Shown: piece after piece, positions 54,200-62,694 of the stretch | Layout: each line of letters begins with the position of its first letter | Position numbering within the stretch: position 1 is the first letter of the stretch | The notes under the pieces: generated by a model | Database searches by the model: none | Told to the model about the DNA's origin: nothing | What the model saw: the letters and a program-made list of their open reading frames with translations, nothing else | Assembly (NCBI RefSeq): GCF_004217615.1 | Contig: NZ_SHLD01000001.1 | Coordinates: forward strand, 496,001-560,000 | Direction of reading: 5' to 3' | DNA from: Micromonospora kangleipakensis | GTDB lineage: Bacteria > Actinomycetota > Actinomycetes > Mycobacteriales > Micromonosporaceae | DNA: 64,000 nucleotides | Translations under genes and position numbers: made by a program

Positions 54200-56863
54200 T
54201 CAGCGCGCGTCCACCTCATCGATCTTCTCCGCCCCGAACGCCTCCCGGAGCAGCTGCACCGCCTGCTCCTCGCTGGACTGCCGGGCGGTCCGCTCGTCGA
54301 TCACCTCGTCCAGCGGCTCGTCGCCCGGGTCGAAGCCCTCGTACGTCGGGGTCGCCGGCGCCGCCGCGGCCGGGCGTCCGCCGCCGCGGACCGGTCCGTC
54401 GTAGTCCGGGTCGTACGGCGGCTCGCCCGCCCAGTCGGCGTCCGCGGTCTTCCGCGCCGGCTGGACGGCCCGGGCTCCCCTCGCGGCGCCGGCACCGGCC
54501 GCCGCCGCCCGGGCTGCCGCGATCGCGCTGCTCACGGGGGCCTTGCTGGCCGGCTGGGGACCGGCCGGCTTCGGTACGGCCGGCGCCGTGGGGGCACTGC
54601 CCCCGGCCGTCGCCGTCGGGGCGGCCGGCGTGCTGGCCGTCGCCGGTGCGGCCGCCGTCGCGCCGCCGGGCCGGGCCGGCTCCGGCCAGTCGTCCGAACC
54701 GGCGGCGGGGCCACCGGGCCGGGCCGGCTCGGGCCAGTCCGCTTCCCCGCCCGCGGCGCCGCCGGGACGGGCCGGCTCCGGCCACTCCTCCTCGACGGTC
54801 GCCGTGGGCGCACCGGCGGCCGGACCGCTCGACTCCGCGCGGACCGGACCACCGACCTGCCCACCCGGGGTCGCCGCGGGCCCGGACGGGCCACCGGAGG
54901 TGGCGCGGTGCCCGGACGGGCCGGACGGGTCACCGCCGGAGCTGGAACCGGGCCCGGGTGGACCGGCGGAGACCGGAGCTGGCCCGGCCGAAGCGGTGGA
55001 GACCGGACCGGCCGCGGCCGGACCGGCGGGCGACGTGGGGGCGGCGGGCGGCGGGGACGCCGGGCGGGCCGGGGCGGCGGCCCGCGACGAGCCGCCGAGC
55101 GACACTCCGCCCCGCTCGCCGGCCACCTCGCAGCGGATCTGCCAGCGACCGCCCAGCTCCTCGTAGAGCGCGTCGGTGAGCACCGGGGCGTGGTCGGACA
55201 TCATCTTGGCCAGCACCGTCGACTTCACGGTCAGCACCAGCGTGTCGCCGTCCAACTCCCGAACGACCGCGTCGCGCATCAGCGCCGCGATGCGCTTGTT
55301 GGTCCGGTTGACCTTGCCGACCACCTCCGGCCAGACCCGGCGGACCGCGACCGCGTCGAGGGCGCCGGACGGGGCGGCGCCGGGGCGGGGCGGCTCGGGG
55401 GTGGCCGGGTCGGGCAGCACCGCCCGCCGGGGCGCGGCCGGGGCCTCCGCCGGCACGCCGTTCCCGGCCGCCGGATCAGCGCCGGCCGCCGCTCCAGCCG
55501 TCGGCGTGGGGCGGGAAGCCGGAGCGCCGGCGCCGGGCCGGCTCGCAGCGGAGGCCTGCTCGTCGGCGCGGGTGCCCGGTGCGGCGGAACCGGCGCCGGA
55601 CTCCGGGCGGGACGCGGCGGTGGGGGCGGGCTCGGGGCGTACCGGAGAAGCGGGGGCGACCGGCGCGGGGCCGGCGGCGGCCGAGGGCAGCTCGCCGCCG
55701 CCCAGGGTGAGCCGGCGCTCCATCCGCTCCAGGCGCTGGAGCAGCCCGCCGGTGGAGTCGTCCGCGCCGGGCAACAGCATCCGGGCGCAGATCAGCTCCA
55801 GCAGCAGCCGGGGCGCGGTGGTGCCACGCATGTCCACCAGCCCGTTGTGCACGATGTCCGCGCAGCGGGACAGGGTGCCCGGGCCGAGCCGCTGGGCCTG
55901 GGCGGTCATCCGCTCGATCTGGTCCGACGGGCCGTCGATCAGCCCCTTGGCGGCGGCGTCCGGCACCTGCTGGAGCACGATCAGGTCGCGCAGCCGTTCG
56001 AGGAGGTCGGCGGCGAACCGGCGCGGGTCGTGCCCGGCCTCGGCCACCCGGTCGACGGTGGCGTACGCGGCCGCGCCGTCCCCGGCGGCGAGCGCGTCGC
56101 ACATCTCGTCGATCAGCGCCGAGTCGGTGACGCCGAGCAGCGCGGCGGCCCGGGCGTAGCTGACCCCCTCCGGGCCGGCGCCGGCGATGAGCTGGTCGAG
56201 CACGGAGAGACTGTCCCGGGCGCTGCCGCCGCCGGCGCGCACCACCAGCGGGAAGACCGCCGGATCCACCGTGACGCCCTCGGCGTCGCAGAGCTGCTCC
56301 AGGTACGGCCGGAGCACCTTCGGCGGGATCAGCCGGAACGGGTAGTGGTGGGTCCGCGACTTGATCGTGCCGAGGACCTTCTCCGGCTCGGTCGTGGCGA
56401 AGATGAACTTGACGTACTCCGGGGGCTCCTCGACCAGCTTGAGCAGGGCGTTGAAGCCGGCCGACGAGACCATGTGCGCCTCGTCGATGACGTAGATCTT
56501 GAACCGGCTGCTGGCCGGCGCGAAGAACGCCTTCTCGCGCAGCTCCCGGGCGTCGTCGACGCCGCCGTGGCTGGCCGCGTCGATCTCGATGACGTCAATC
56601 GAGCCGGCGCCGTCGGTGGCCAGCGAGCGGCAGGACCCGCACTGGCCGCACGGCTCCGGGGTGGGGCCCTGCTCACAGTTGAGCGAGCGGGCCAGGATCC
56701 GGGCGCTGGAGGTCTTGCCGCAGCCGCGCGGGCCCGAGAAGAGGTAGGCGTGGTTGAGCCGCCCACTGCGCAGCGCCTGGGACAGCGGCTCGGTGACGTG
56801 CTCCTGGCCGATGACCTCGGCGAAGGTGCGCGGCCGGTACTTGCGGTAAAGGGCCAGTGCCAC
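54200..56863 (-). CDS. dnaX: DNA polymerase III subunits gamma and tau
   Basis: The 887-residue protein is started at a GTG at 56863 (VALALYRKYRPRTFAEVIGQ), with AGGAGG upstream. The N-terminal 370 residues are the clamp-loader ATPase: GPRGCGKTSSARI (Walker A), the zinc finger CEQGPTPEPCGQCGSC and DEAHMVSSAGFNALL. A long Pro/Ala-rich linker of about 400 residues follows. It contains three tandem copies of WPEPARPGG around residues 750-800. The C-terminal part (LREAFGAEKIDEVDAR) may bind polymerase. No frameshift site for a separate gamma is visible. Confidence 0.97.
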   Translation of the reverse strand: MALALYRKYRPRTFAEVIGQEHVTEPLSQALRSGRLNHAYLFSGPRGCGKTSSARILARSLNCEQGPTPEPCGQCGSCRSLATDGAGSIDVIEIDAASHGGVDDARELREKAFFAPASSRFKIYVIDEAHMVSSAGFNALLKLVEEPPEYVKFIFATTEPEKVLGTIKSRTHHYPFRLIPPKVLRPYLEQLCDAEGVTVDPAVFPLVVRAGGGSARDSLSVLDQLIAGAGPEGVSYARAAALLGVTDSALIDEMCDALAAGDGAAAYATVDRVAEAGHDPRRFAADLLERLRDLIVLQQVPDAAAKGLIDGPSDQIERMTAQAQRLGPGTLSRCADIVHNGLVDMRGTTAPRLLLELICARMLLPGADDSTGGLLQRLERMERRLTLGGGELPSAAAGPAPVAPASPVRPEPAPTAASRPESGAGSAAPGTRADEQASAASRPGAGAPASRPTPTAGAAAGADPAAGNGVPAEAPAAPRRAVLPDPATPEPPRPGAAPSGALDAVAVRRVWPEVVGKVNRTNKRIAALMRDAVVRELDGDTLVLTVKSTVLAKMMSDHAPVLTDALYEELGGRWQIRCEVAGERGGVSLGGSSRAAAPARPASPPPAAPTSPAGPAAAGPVSTASAGPAPVSAGPPGPGSSSGGDPSGPSGHRATSGGPSGPAATPGGQVGGPVRAESSGPAAGAPTATVEEEWPEPARPGGAAGGEADWPEPARPGGPAAGSDDWPEPARPGGATAAAPATASTPAAPTATAGGSAPTAPAVPKPAGPQPASKAPVSSAIAAARAAAAGAGAARGARAVQPARKTADADWAGEPPYDPDYDGPVRGGGRPAAAAPATPTYEGFDPGDEPLDEVIDERTARQSSEEQAVQLLREAFGAEKIDEVDAR

Positions 56864-56975
56864 CCGTACCGCCTCCTCTCGACCGAGCCATTCTGCGCCG
56901 GTCAGGCGCGGGTGACCACCCACCACCCCGTGACCTGACCCGCAGGGACGTTACCGGCACCCGGAGACAGAAAGG

Positions 56976-57060
56976 CCTCCCGTGCACCCGGCAGAGCTCG
57001 CTTATCCTTGCTGCCTTCCGGCCCTGGGGAGGTTCACGAGGTACCGCCGCACGGGAGGTG
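56976..57060 (-). ncRNA. ffs: Signal recognition particle RNA (4.5S, small type)
   Basis: On the minus strand the sequence has the SRP domain IV loop CCAGGGCCGGAAGGCAGC, flanked by complementary ends CCTCCCGTGC and GCACGGGAGG (56976-56985 and 57049-57058). A -10-like TACGCT lies about 8 bases upstream (plus 57066-57071). The RNA guides ribosomes making membrane and secreted proteins to the membrane through Ffh. Its position beside dnaX and a tRNA-Ser gene is conserved in actinobacteria. The exact ends are approximate. Confidence 0.9.
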
Positions 57061-57141
57061 CCCCAAGCGTACCCGACCCGGCGTGGATCTTCAGGGGGTG
57101 GTGGGGTGGCCCACCCCTGACGGACCTGTATCCTGGCTCGC

Positions 57142-57226
57142 GGAGGATTCGCCTAGAGGCCTAGGGCGCACGCTTGGAAAGCGTGTTGGGTTAACACCCT
57201 CACGAGTTCGAATCTCGTATCCTCCG
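57142..57226 (+). tRNA. tRNA-Ser (anticodon GGA)
   Basis: The acceptor GGAGGAT pairs with ATCCTCC (57219-57225), the anticodon loop is TTGGAAA (anticodon GGA, reading TCC and TCT), and a long variable arm (TTGGGTTAACACCC) and the TTCGAAT T-loop are present. The discriminator is G and no CCA is encoded. A -10-like TATCCT lies at 57129-57134. A terminator follows at 57241. Confidence 0.95.
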
Positions 57227-57240
57227 CTCACTCGCACGTA

Positions 57241-57266
57241 GGGCCGGCCCCGCACGGGACCGGCCC
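57241..57266 (+). terminator. Terminator of tRNA-Ser(GGA)
   Basis: An 11-bp inverted repeat with one mismatch, GGGCCGGCCCC with GGGACCGGCCC (57241-57251 and 57256-57266), begins 15 bases beyond the tRNA and is followed by TT. Confidence 0.65.
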
Positions 57267-57559
57267 TTCGTCGTACCCGCCGGTGTACATCCACTCGGCA
57301 TCAGGGACGCGGGCGACGACCGATGCCACGACGGCGACCGCGGCCAAGGTACGTCGAACCTCGCGGAAGCTCCCTCCGGTGATCGACGGGGTCGATCGAC
57401 GCCACGGAGGCATGAATGGGACCGGTAACCGGATTCCCATCCACCACGCGAAGCACCCGGTCGTCCAGAAGCCGGCCCGCCGGGGCCGGCCCCTTTCCGG
57501 GTACGGAGGGGATTGCGATGATCGACGGTACGGCGTCCGGAGCAGCACCGGCGGATCCG

Positions 57560-57592
57560 TCGTACACATGTTCCATCCACAGCCTGTGGACG
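57560..57592 (+). promoter_or_regulatory. Composite LexA-like and DnaA-box-like motif, copy B
   Basis: TCGTACACATGTTCCA matches 14 of 16 positions of the actinobacterial SOS box TCGAACACATGTTCGA. It runs into ATCCACAGCCTGTGGACG, an inverted pair of DnaA-box-like sequences. The motif ends 14 bases before the start codon at 57606, next to the ribosome binding site GGAAGGA. It is nearly identical to copy A at 30278-30310. Confidence 0.55.
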
Positions 57593-57605
57593 GCGGAAGG
57601 ATCGG

Positions 57606-58220
57606 ATGAGTTACCAGCTCAGCGCGGTCGTGGCCGACGTCGAGCTGCTCCGCGAGCAGACCGCCGGCCTGGACCACGCGGTGCTCGCCGCGCTCCGGCA
57701 GGACTTCGCGCTGCTCCCGGTCACCCCGCAGCTGGTCGAGGAGCTGACCGGCGCGCTGCCGGACTTCGCCACCGGGGAGCCGTCCGCGACGCGGCCGTTC
57801 CAGCTCGTCCTCTCGCCCGCGCTGGCGGAGCTGCTGGCCCGCTGGTCGCGGCAGGGGCCGGTGGCCTACCTGGAGGCCGAGTTCGCCGGCGGACTGGGCC
57901 ACCAGTCGTCGGTCGTGTGGCTGGGCGGCGAGGTGAGCTGGGGGCCGCACTTCGACGGCACGCTCGACCGGCCGCGGGCCGAGTGGCCGATCAACGCGGC
58001 GCTCGCCCGGCTCGGCGTCGAGCCAGGCCCGTGGATCGATCCGTTCGCCGAGCTCGGCCTGCACCTGGAGGGCGACACCACCGGCTGGCTGGCGCACGGC
58101 CGGCGCGGCCTCACCGCCGACTACTGGGACGAGCTGGCCGAGGAGTGGGAACTCCGGCAATCGGGCCGGCACCAGCAACCTGATCGCCCCGGTCCCGTTG
58201 GGGACTGGGGGATTCCATGA
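57606..58220 (+). CDS. Hypothetical protein
   Basis: The 204-residue protein starts at the ATG at 57606 (MSYQLSAVVADVELLREQTA), with GGAAGGA upstream. It contains LPVTPQLVEELTGALPDFAT, the block GPVAYLEAEFAGGLGHQSSV and a Trp/Asp-rich C-terminal region (TADYWDELAEEWELRQSG). It resembles small actinobacterial proteins of unknown function that may be immunity-like or regulatory, but I cannot name a family. Its stop overlaps the next gene's start by four bases, so the two are an operon. A SOS-like motif sits just upstream. Confidence 0.75.
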   Translation: MSYQLSAVVADVELLREQTAGLDHAVLAALRQDFALLPVTPQLVEELTGALPDFATGEPSATRPFQLVLSPALAELLARWSRQGPVAYLEAEFAGGLGHQSSVVWLGGEVSWGPHFDGTLDRPRAEWPINAALARLGVEPGPWIDPFAELGLHLEGDTTGWLAHGRRGLTADYWDELAEEWELRQSGRHQQPDRPGPVGDWGIP

Positions 58221-58747
58221 AACTGCGACAATTCATCTTCATTGCCACGTTGATGGTGGCCGCCTCGATCGCGGGCAGCGGCGTCCGTCCACAGGGGCCG
58301 GACGTGCCGGCCCGGCCGGTCGGCGACGCCGAGGTGGTCGACCTCGACGGGCTGCGCGACATCGAGTTCGGCGCCACCGAGGCGGAACTGACCCGGCGCG
58401 GGGTGCTGCGCTCGGACGAGGACGCCTGCGGCCCCACCCTGGCCGGGCACGGAACGGTCAGCCCGGTCTTCTTCGACGACCGGCTGGTGCTGCTCTGGCT
58501 GGACGACCCGATGAGCACGCCCGAGGGCATCACCGTCGGCACCCCGGTGAGCGAGGTACGGGCCAGCTATCCGTCGGCGATCCCGCTGCGGGCGCCGCGG
58601 GGCACGTACCGGTTCGACGGGCTGCTCGCCCGCAGCGACGACCGCGCGTACCTCTTCCTGCACGACGGGACGACCGTCCGAAAGATCATCGCCGGGTACG
58701 CCGACTGGGCACGCCGCCTCTTCGACGAGGGCTACGGCCCCTGCTGA
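58217..58747 (+). CDS. Hypothetical exported protein
   Basis: The 176-residue protein starts at the ATG at 58217 (MKLRQFIFIATLMVAASIAG), overlapping the previous stop by four bases. The N-terminus is a likely signal peptide or anchor of 20 residues. The mature part has LDGLRDIEFGATEAELTRRG and DEDACGPTLAGHGTVSPVFF with a Cys, and a C-terminal RLFDEGYGPC with a second Cys that could form a disulfide. The DIEFGATEAEL block is like that in other small secreted actinobacterial proteins. Function is unknown. A terminator follows. Confidence 0.75.
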   Translation: MKLRQFIFIATLMVAASIAGSGVRPQGPDVPARPVGDAEVVDLDGLRDIEFGATEAELTRRGVLRSDEDACGPTLAGHGTVSPVFFDDRLVLLWLDDPMSTPEGITVGTPVSEVRASYPSAIPLRAPRGTYRFDGLLARSDDRAYLFLHDGTTVRKIIAGYADWARRLFDEGYGPC

Positions 58748-58789
58748 CCGGCCCGGCTCCCTGGGTGGTTCGCAGGCCCGGTAGAACGA

Positions 58790-58819
58790 CGAAGCGCCCG
58801 GGATGTCCCGGGCGCTTCG
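58790..58819. terminator. Hairpin terminator
   Basis: A perfect 13-bp stem, CGAAGCGCCCGGG with CCCGGGCGCTTCG (58790-58802 and 58807-58819), has an ATGT loop. It ends the two-gene hypothetical operon. Confidence 0.85.
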
Positions 58820-58824
58820 GTCGT

Positions 58825-58876
58825 TGGCGGTGGCGGCGGGATTTGAACCCGCGGAGGGCGTAAACCCTCACACGCT
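58825..58876 (-). other. 3' half of a tRNA-Ser gene (attachment-site scar)
   Basis: Read on the minus strand, AGCGTGTGAGGGTTTACGCC, then CTCCGCGGGTTCAAATCCCG, then CCGCCACCGCCA, matches the anticodon 3' stem, variable arm, T arm, acceptor 3' strand and CCA of a serine tRNA. No matching 5' half (acceptor GGTGGCG, D arm, anticodon) follows upstream. Integrases commonly use the 3' half of tRNA genes as attachment sites, which leaves such a duplicate. It marks the left edge of the accessory segment that runs to the end of the window. Confidence 0.75.
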
Positions 58877-58984
58877 CGGTGTTGAAGGGCAAGCCGGGTG
58901 CCTCGCCCGGCAGCACAGCGTTGGCGCGGGTCCGGCAGTGCGCGACTAGAGTTCCAAACGATCGCCGCCGACCGAGGAGCCCGC

Positions 58985-59413
58985 ATGGCCGCCGTAATCG
59001 CCAGTATCGAGATCAACGCGCCCGTCGAGAAGGTCTTCGCCTACGCGATCGACCCGGCGAATCTGTCGGCCTGGCAGGAGAACGTCGTATCGGCGTCCCA
59101 GGAGGGTGAGCTCGCCGTCGGCGGCAAGGTGATCACCGTCCGTCGCGTGGGTAAGCGCGAGCAGCCCATGACTATGGAGTTCACCAGTTACGACGCCCCG
59201 CACAGCTGGTCGATGAGGGGGGTCGATGGCCCGGTCCGGCCGCTCGTTGACACGCGAGTCGAGCCGACGGCGGTCGGCTCGCGAGTGACTGTCGAGCTCG
59301 ACTTCGAGGGTCGCGGGATCGGCAAGCTCCTGGTGCCCCTCCTCGTCAAGCCCGAGACCCGCAAGGGCCTGCCTCGAAACCTCGCGCTGCTCAAGAAGAA
59401 CCTCGAGGCGTGA
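58985..59413 (+). CDS. SRPBCC-family protein (polyketide cyclase/dehydrase-like)
   Basis: The 142-residue protein starts at the ATG at 58985, with GAGGAG eight bases upstream. It has the SRPBCC start pattern VIASIEINAPVEKVFAYAID, the helix PANLSAWQENVVSASQ, VGGKVITVRR strands and a C-terminal helix KPETRKGLPRNLALLKKNLE. Proteins of this helix-grip fold bind a hydrophobic ligand. No specific ligand can be inferred. It is the first intact gene inside the right-hand accessory segment. Confidence 0.85.
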   Translation: MAAVIASIEINAPVEKVFAYAIDPANLSAWQENVVSASQEGELAVGGKVITVRRVGKREQPMTMEFTSYDAPHSWSMRGVDGPVRPLVDTRVEPTAVGSRVTVELDFEGRGIGKLLVPLLVKPETRKGLPRNLALLKKNLEA

Positions 59414-60120
59414 GCCCTCGTGTCGCTAACCACCATTCAGCGTTGACTCTCAGGCAATCCCCACGACCTTCAGTCGTCCTGAATCCTTGGATCGTCGGCG
59501 AGGCGGTTACTCACGGCTTCCTGCGCAGGTCGAGAGCTGCGGCTGGCTGGGTCGGGGTTCCAGCACGATCCGGGGCCTGACGAGATGCTGCCTGACATCT
59601 CGCTTACAAGGCGCTTCCGACATGAATCATGGCGTCCGCAGAGTTCCGTACCGTCCGCGTGGGGTCTCGCGTACCTACGGGGGAGCCCGTCCTTGGTCAT
59701 CGCGGTTGATGTCAGCCATTGATGTCAACGGCCATGGTGGCGACGTGGCGGCAGTAGCAGCGCGTTCCTCGGTGGACCGGTCGACGGATGAATGATGGCG
59801 GTCGAAGCCAGTGCGGATGGCAGCCGCCGGCGGCCGTGCGGCTCCTACAGACAGGGGCTCATGGTGGCGCGGTCGACGTCCCGGCACCCACCGACGTCTA
59901 CATCCGCGCCGACAGGTTCGATGGTCTGGAGGTCCACCAGTACCGGGCCTGATGGCAGAGACCCGAACGATTGACCAGTGACGGCCCCTGACCAGCAGAA
60001 ACACGGACGAGTTCGCGGGGTGGTCCCCTTGCTGGCCGCGCGGCTCATTGACCTCGTCCGGAAGCGCCAGGCCGTCGCCGCGGCGTTGCGGGACGGTCCC
60101 CGCGATGCCACACTTCCGCG
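59414..60120. other. Gene-free, probably decayed stretch
   Basis: About 700 bp without a supported gene. A short direct repeat, TTGATGTCA, occurs at 59706-59714 and 59719-59727. One frame around 59860-59950 (PTDVYIRADRFDGLEVHQYR) has a coding-like composition and could be the tail of a lost gene. Confidence 0.45.
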
Positions 60121-60900
60121 GTGAACCCCGTGGACACGGTCGCCGCCGCCTACGGCGAGAGCCTGCAGCAGCTGCTCACGCTCGGAGAGCAACTTGACGG
60201 GCCGGCGTGGGCGGCGCGCACCCAGTGCCCGCTGTGGTCGGTCGCCGACGTCTACGCCCACATCACCGGACCGGAGGCGTGGCTGGCCGGCGGGGCCGAG
60301 GACTACGTCGTGCCCACGCAGGAGTGGATCGACTCCCACGTGCGCGAGCGTCGGGGCCGGCCGCCGACCGCGCTGCTGGCCGAGCTGCGCGACCTGCTGC
60401 CGGTGCGCCTGCGTCAGCTCGCCGGCGCCGCGCAGCAACCGACGGTGTTCATCCCGCGGCTGCACGCCGTGGGCCCGCACGAGTTGGGACTACGGTTCCG
60501 GGTCTTCGACCTGTGGACGCACGAGCAAGACGTCCGCGAAGCGGTGGGCCGCCCCGGCAACCTCGGCACCGACTCGGCCCGCATCACCCAGGAGCTACTG
60601 ATCCTGTCGCTGCCCAGGAGCGTGGCCAAGCTCGCCGGAGCACCGCCCGGATCCACCGTGCGCATCACCGCGCATGGCGAGCTGCCCGCCGACGTGTGCG
60701 TGCAGGTGGGCGCCGACGGCCGGGGTTCCCTGCTGCCGGCCGGTTCGGCGGCCGACCCGGACGTCCACCTGACGTTGTCGTGGGCATCATTCGCCCGCCT
60801 TGGCGCCGGCCGTGGCGCGGTCTCCGACCACGAGGTGTCGGTGTCCGGCGACGGCGGGCTCGCGCAGCGGGTGCTCGAAGCCCTGAACGTGGCGCCCTGA
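60121..60900 (+). CDS. Maleylpyruvate isomerase family mycothiol-dependent enzyme
   Basis: The 259-residue protein starts at the GTG at 60121 (VNPVDTVAAAYGESLQQLLT). The N-terminal DinB-like bundle has QCPLWSVADVYAHITGPEAW with the His metal ligand and RFRVFDLWTHEQDVREAVGR with the second metal-binding His. The C-terminal SCP2-like domain from about residue 175 has GSTVRITAHGELPADV. This is the MDMPI/TIGR03083-type family that uses mycothiol as cofactor in actinobacteria. The reaction is not certain: members act as isomerases or thiol transferases. Confidence 0.88.
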   Translation: MNPVDTVAAAYGESLQQLLTLGEQLDGPAWAARTQCPLWSVADVYAHITGPEAWLAGGAEDYVVPTQEWIDSHVRERRGRPPTALLAELRDLLPVRLRQLAGAAQQPTVFIPRLHAVGPHELGLRFRVFDLWTHEQDVREAVGRPGNLGTDSARITQELLILSLPRSVAKLAGAPPGSTVRITAHGELPADVCVQVGADGRGSLLPAGSAADPDVHLTLSWASFARLGAGRGAVSDHEVSVSGDGGLAQRVLEALNVAP

Positions 60901-61132
60901 GAGGCATCCGCGTCAGTCGTATGGGCGGGCGGAGCCGACCCGATCGAGATGATCGCACGGGTGCCTACGCATCACGGTCGGCAGCGCGCGTTTGATGTCT
61001 GGGTGCACAAGGCGATGAAGGCTGGACAGTGCCGGCTAGACGATCTTGAGGGAGAGCTCGGGACTTGGCCATCTAAGCGATGAGGACGGATACGCTAATA
61101 CCGACCCAAGATCGGTAGGAGCGGGCGGGCCG

Positions 61133-62332
61133 GTGACGACGAGTGGAACAAACGGACTGCTTCGCAAGCTCGAGGACGTCGCGCGAGCGTCGTTCCTGGA
61201 GCTGTTCTTCGATGTGGTGTTCGTCTTCGCGCTCCGCGCGCTCGCCCAGCAGCTGTTCAATAATCTGACCTGGTCCGGCGCGTTCCGGACCCTGGTGCTG
61301 CTGCTGGCCATCGGATGGGTGTGGTCCCTCACCGCGCGGGTGACCGGACAGTTGAACCCGCGGCGGCCGTCGGTACAACTGCTGGTCCTCGCCACCATGG
61401 TGGGTGCCCTGGTGCTCTCCGCGGCGGTCCCCGAAGCGTTCGGCAAGACCGGCCTGATCTTCGCGGTCACCTACCTTGCCATCCAGATCGGCCGCGATCT
61501 GTTCCTCGTGGTCCTGTTGCGGGGCCAGGAGCTGCAACATGTTGCTGGGCGGGCGACGATCTGGCATGCCGCCACCGGGGTGCCCTGGCTTATCGGGGCG
61601 GTCGCCTCGGGCACGGTACGTACGGCGCTGTGGACGCTCGCGGTTGTCCTCATCTACGTCGCACGGTGGTTCAGCTACCCCCTGCCAGGACTCAGGCGCC
61701 TGGCCGGTGGGGACTTGCCGCCCGGCGGCGAGTACCTGGCCGACCGCAACCGGGCACTGTTCGTCATCGCCCTCGGCGAGGTGATCCTGGCCATCGGATC
61801 GAGCCTCACCGGTCGCGGCTTTTCCACCGACCAGACCGTGGCGTTCGTGATGACATTCGCCGTCACGGCATTGATCTGGCGGATCTACATTTTCCGCGCC
61901 GGAGAAGACATGGGGCCGGCCATCCAGGCTTCAGCCAACCCCGACCGGCTCAGCAAATTGGTGTCCTACGCCCACCTGGTCATGATCGCCGGCCTCGTCG
62001 TCACCTCGGTCGGCAACGAACTGGTCATCGACGACCCGTTCGGCCATCCACGCGCGACCGCGACCGTCACCATCCTCGGCGGTACCGCGCTGTTCCTCGC
62101 CGGTCGGACCCTCCTGGGGTACCTGGTATTCGGCCGCGTTTATAGAAGTTGTGTTATTGGGTTACTCGCGCTCGCCTGCCTCCTGCCGCCGATGCTGCTC
62201 CTGGGACCGCTCGTCAACGCCCTCGCTAGCGCCACAGTCCTCACCGGCATCGTCATCACTGACAACATTCGTGTACGACGACACCCCGCACCGATCTCCC
62301 CACCAGGCCCCCACCGCCCCAGCGAGACGTGA
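61133..62332 (+). CDS. Low temperature requirement protein A (LtrA)-like membrane protein
   Basis: The 399-residue protein is started at the GTG at 61133 (VTTSGTNGLLRKLEDVARAS). It has SFLELFFDVVFVFALRALAQ, the LtrA signature in the first helix, and about eight further hydrophobic segments. YLADRNRALFVIALGEVILA holds the conserved E of the family, followed by the last helices and a Pro-rich tail. The role of LtrA-like proteins is not clear. A -10-like TACGCT lies about 40 bp upstream. Confidence 0.85.
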   Translation: MTTSGTNGLLRKLEDVARASFLELFFDVVFVFALRALAQQLFNNLTWSGAFRTLVLLLAIGWVWSLTARVTGQLNPRRPSVQLLVLATMVGALVLSAAVPEAFGKTGLIFAVTYLAIQIGRDLFLVVLLRGQELQHVAGRATIWHAATGVPWLIGAVASGTVRTALWTLAVVLIYVARWFSYPLPGLRRLAGGDLPPGGEYLADRNRALFVIALGEVILAIGSSLTGRGFSTDQTVAFVMTFAVTALIWRIYIFRAGEDMGPAIQASANPDRLSKLVSYAHLVMIAGLVVTSVGNELVIDDPFGHPRATATVTILGGTALFLAGRTLLGYLVFGRVYRSCVIGLLALACLLPPMLLLGPLVNALASATVLTGIVITDNIRVRRHPAPISPPGPHRPSET

Positions 62333-62453
62333 CCAGCACCGGCGAGCGCCACTCTCTCCGTCAACATCACGATCGGCGGGAGTGTCGCGCATCATGTGGA
62401 ACCAATCTGTCACTCATCAAGCGGAGTACGACACGGCCGGCAGCCGGCTGTCG

Positions 62454-62499
62454 GGTCTCAGGACCTGCGTGACAGATCGGTATCAGGACCTGGGTGACA
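62454..62499. repeat. IS481-type terminal repeat remnant
   Basis: Two near-identical 21-mers lie 25 bp apart: GGTCTCAGGACCTGCGTGACA (with its last base at 62474) and a second at 62479-62499 that differs at two positions. Read on the minus strand they give TGTCACCCAGGTCCTGATAC and TGTCACGCAGGTCCTGAGAC. Doubled TGTCAC...CTGA-AC motifs are typical of IS481-family element ends. No transposase gene lies nearby, so only one end survives. Confidence 0.45.
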
Positions 62500-62694
62500 C
62501 TCCCACCCCACGATCGCTGTGGGCAGCGGCGATCGTGGTCTGCCTGTCCGTGCCGCTCCCAGGATCGGCCGGGTCGCTGCCTGTTTCGCGCCGCTGGCGG
62601 AGTGTGCAGCCATCCCGTGCTGACGTGGCCGCAGTTTGGCGGCCGCTTCGGCGGGAAGCCCAGGGAACTTGCGACAACAGGGAGAGGAATCGTC

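Larger units (their letters stand above)
57227..57605. other. Non-coding stretch after tRNA-Ser
   Basis: It contains the tRNA terminator and the composite motif at 57560-57592. Frames in between have poor codon use and no ribosome binding sites, so I call no gene. Confidence 0.5.

Noticed and set aside
53867..56938. A 1023-codon open frame on the plus strand
   Set aside because: It is antisense to dnaX and ybaB, which are clearly recognised genes. The long frame results from the codon bias of the opposite strand.
57283..57609. A 108-residue plus-strand frame after tRNA-Ser
   Set aside because: It has atypical codon use, no ribosome binding site and overlaps the regulatory motif and the start of the next gene.
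58825..58920. A complete tRNA-Ser gene
   Set aside because: The T arm, variable arm and 3' acceptor strand are good, but no 5' acceptor strand, D arm or full anticodon stem can be found on the minus strand beyond 58876.
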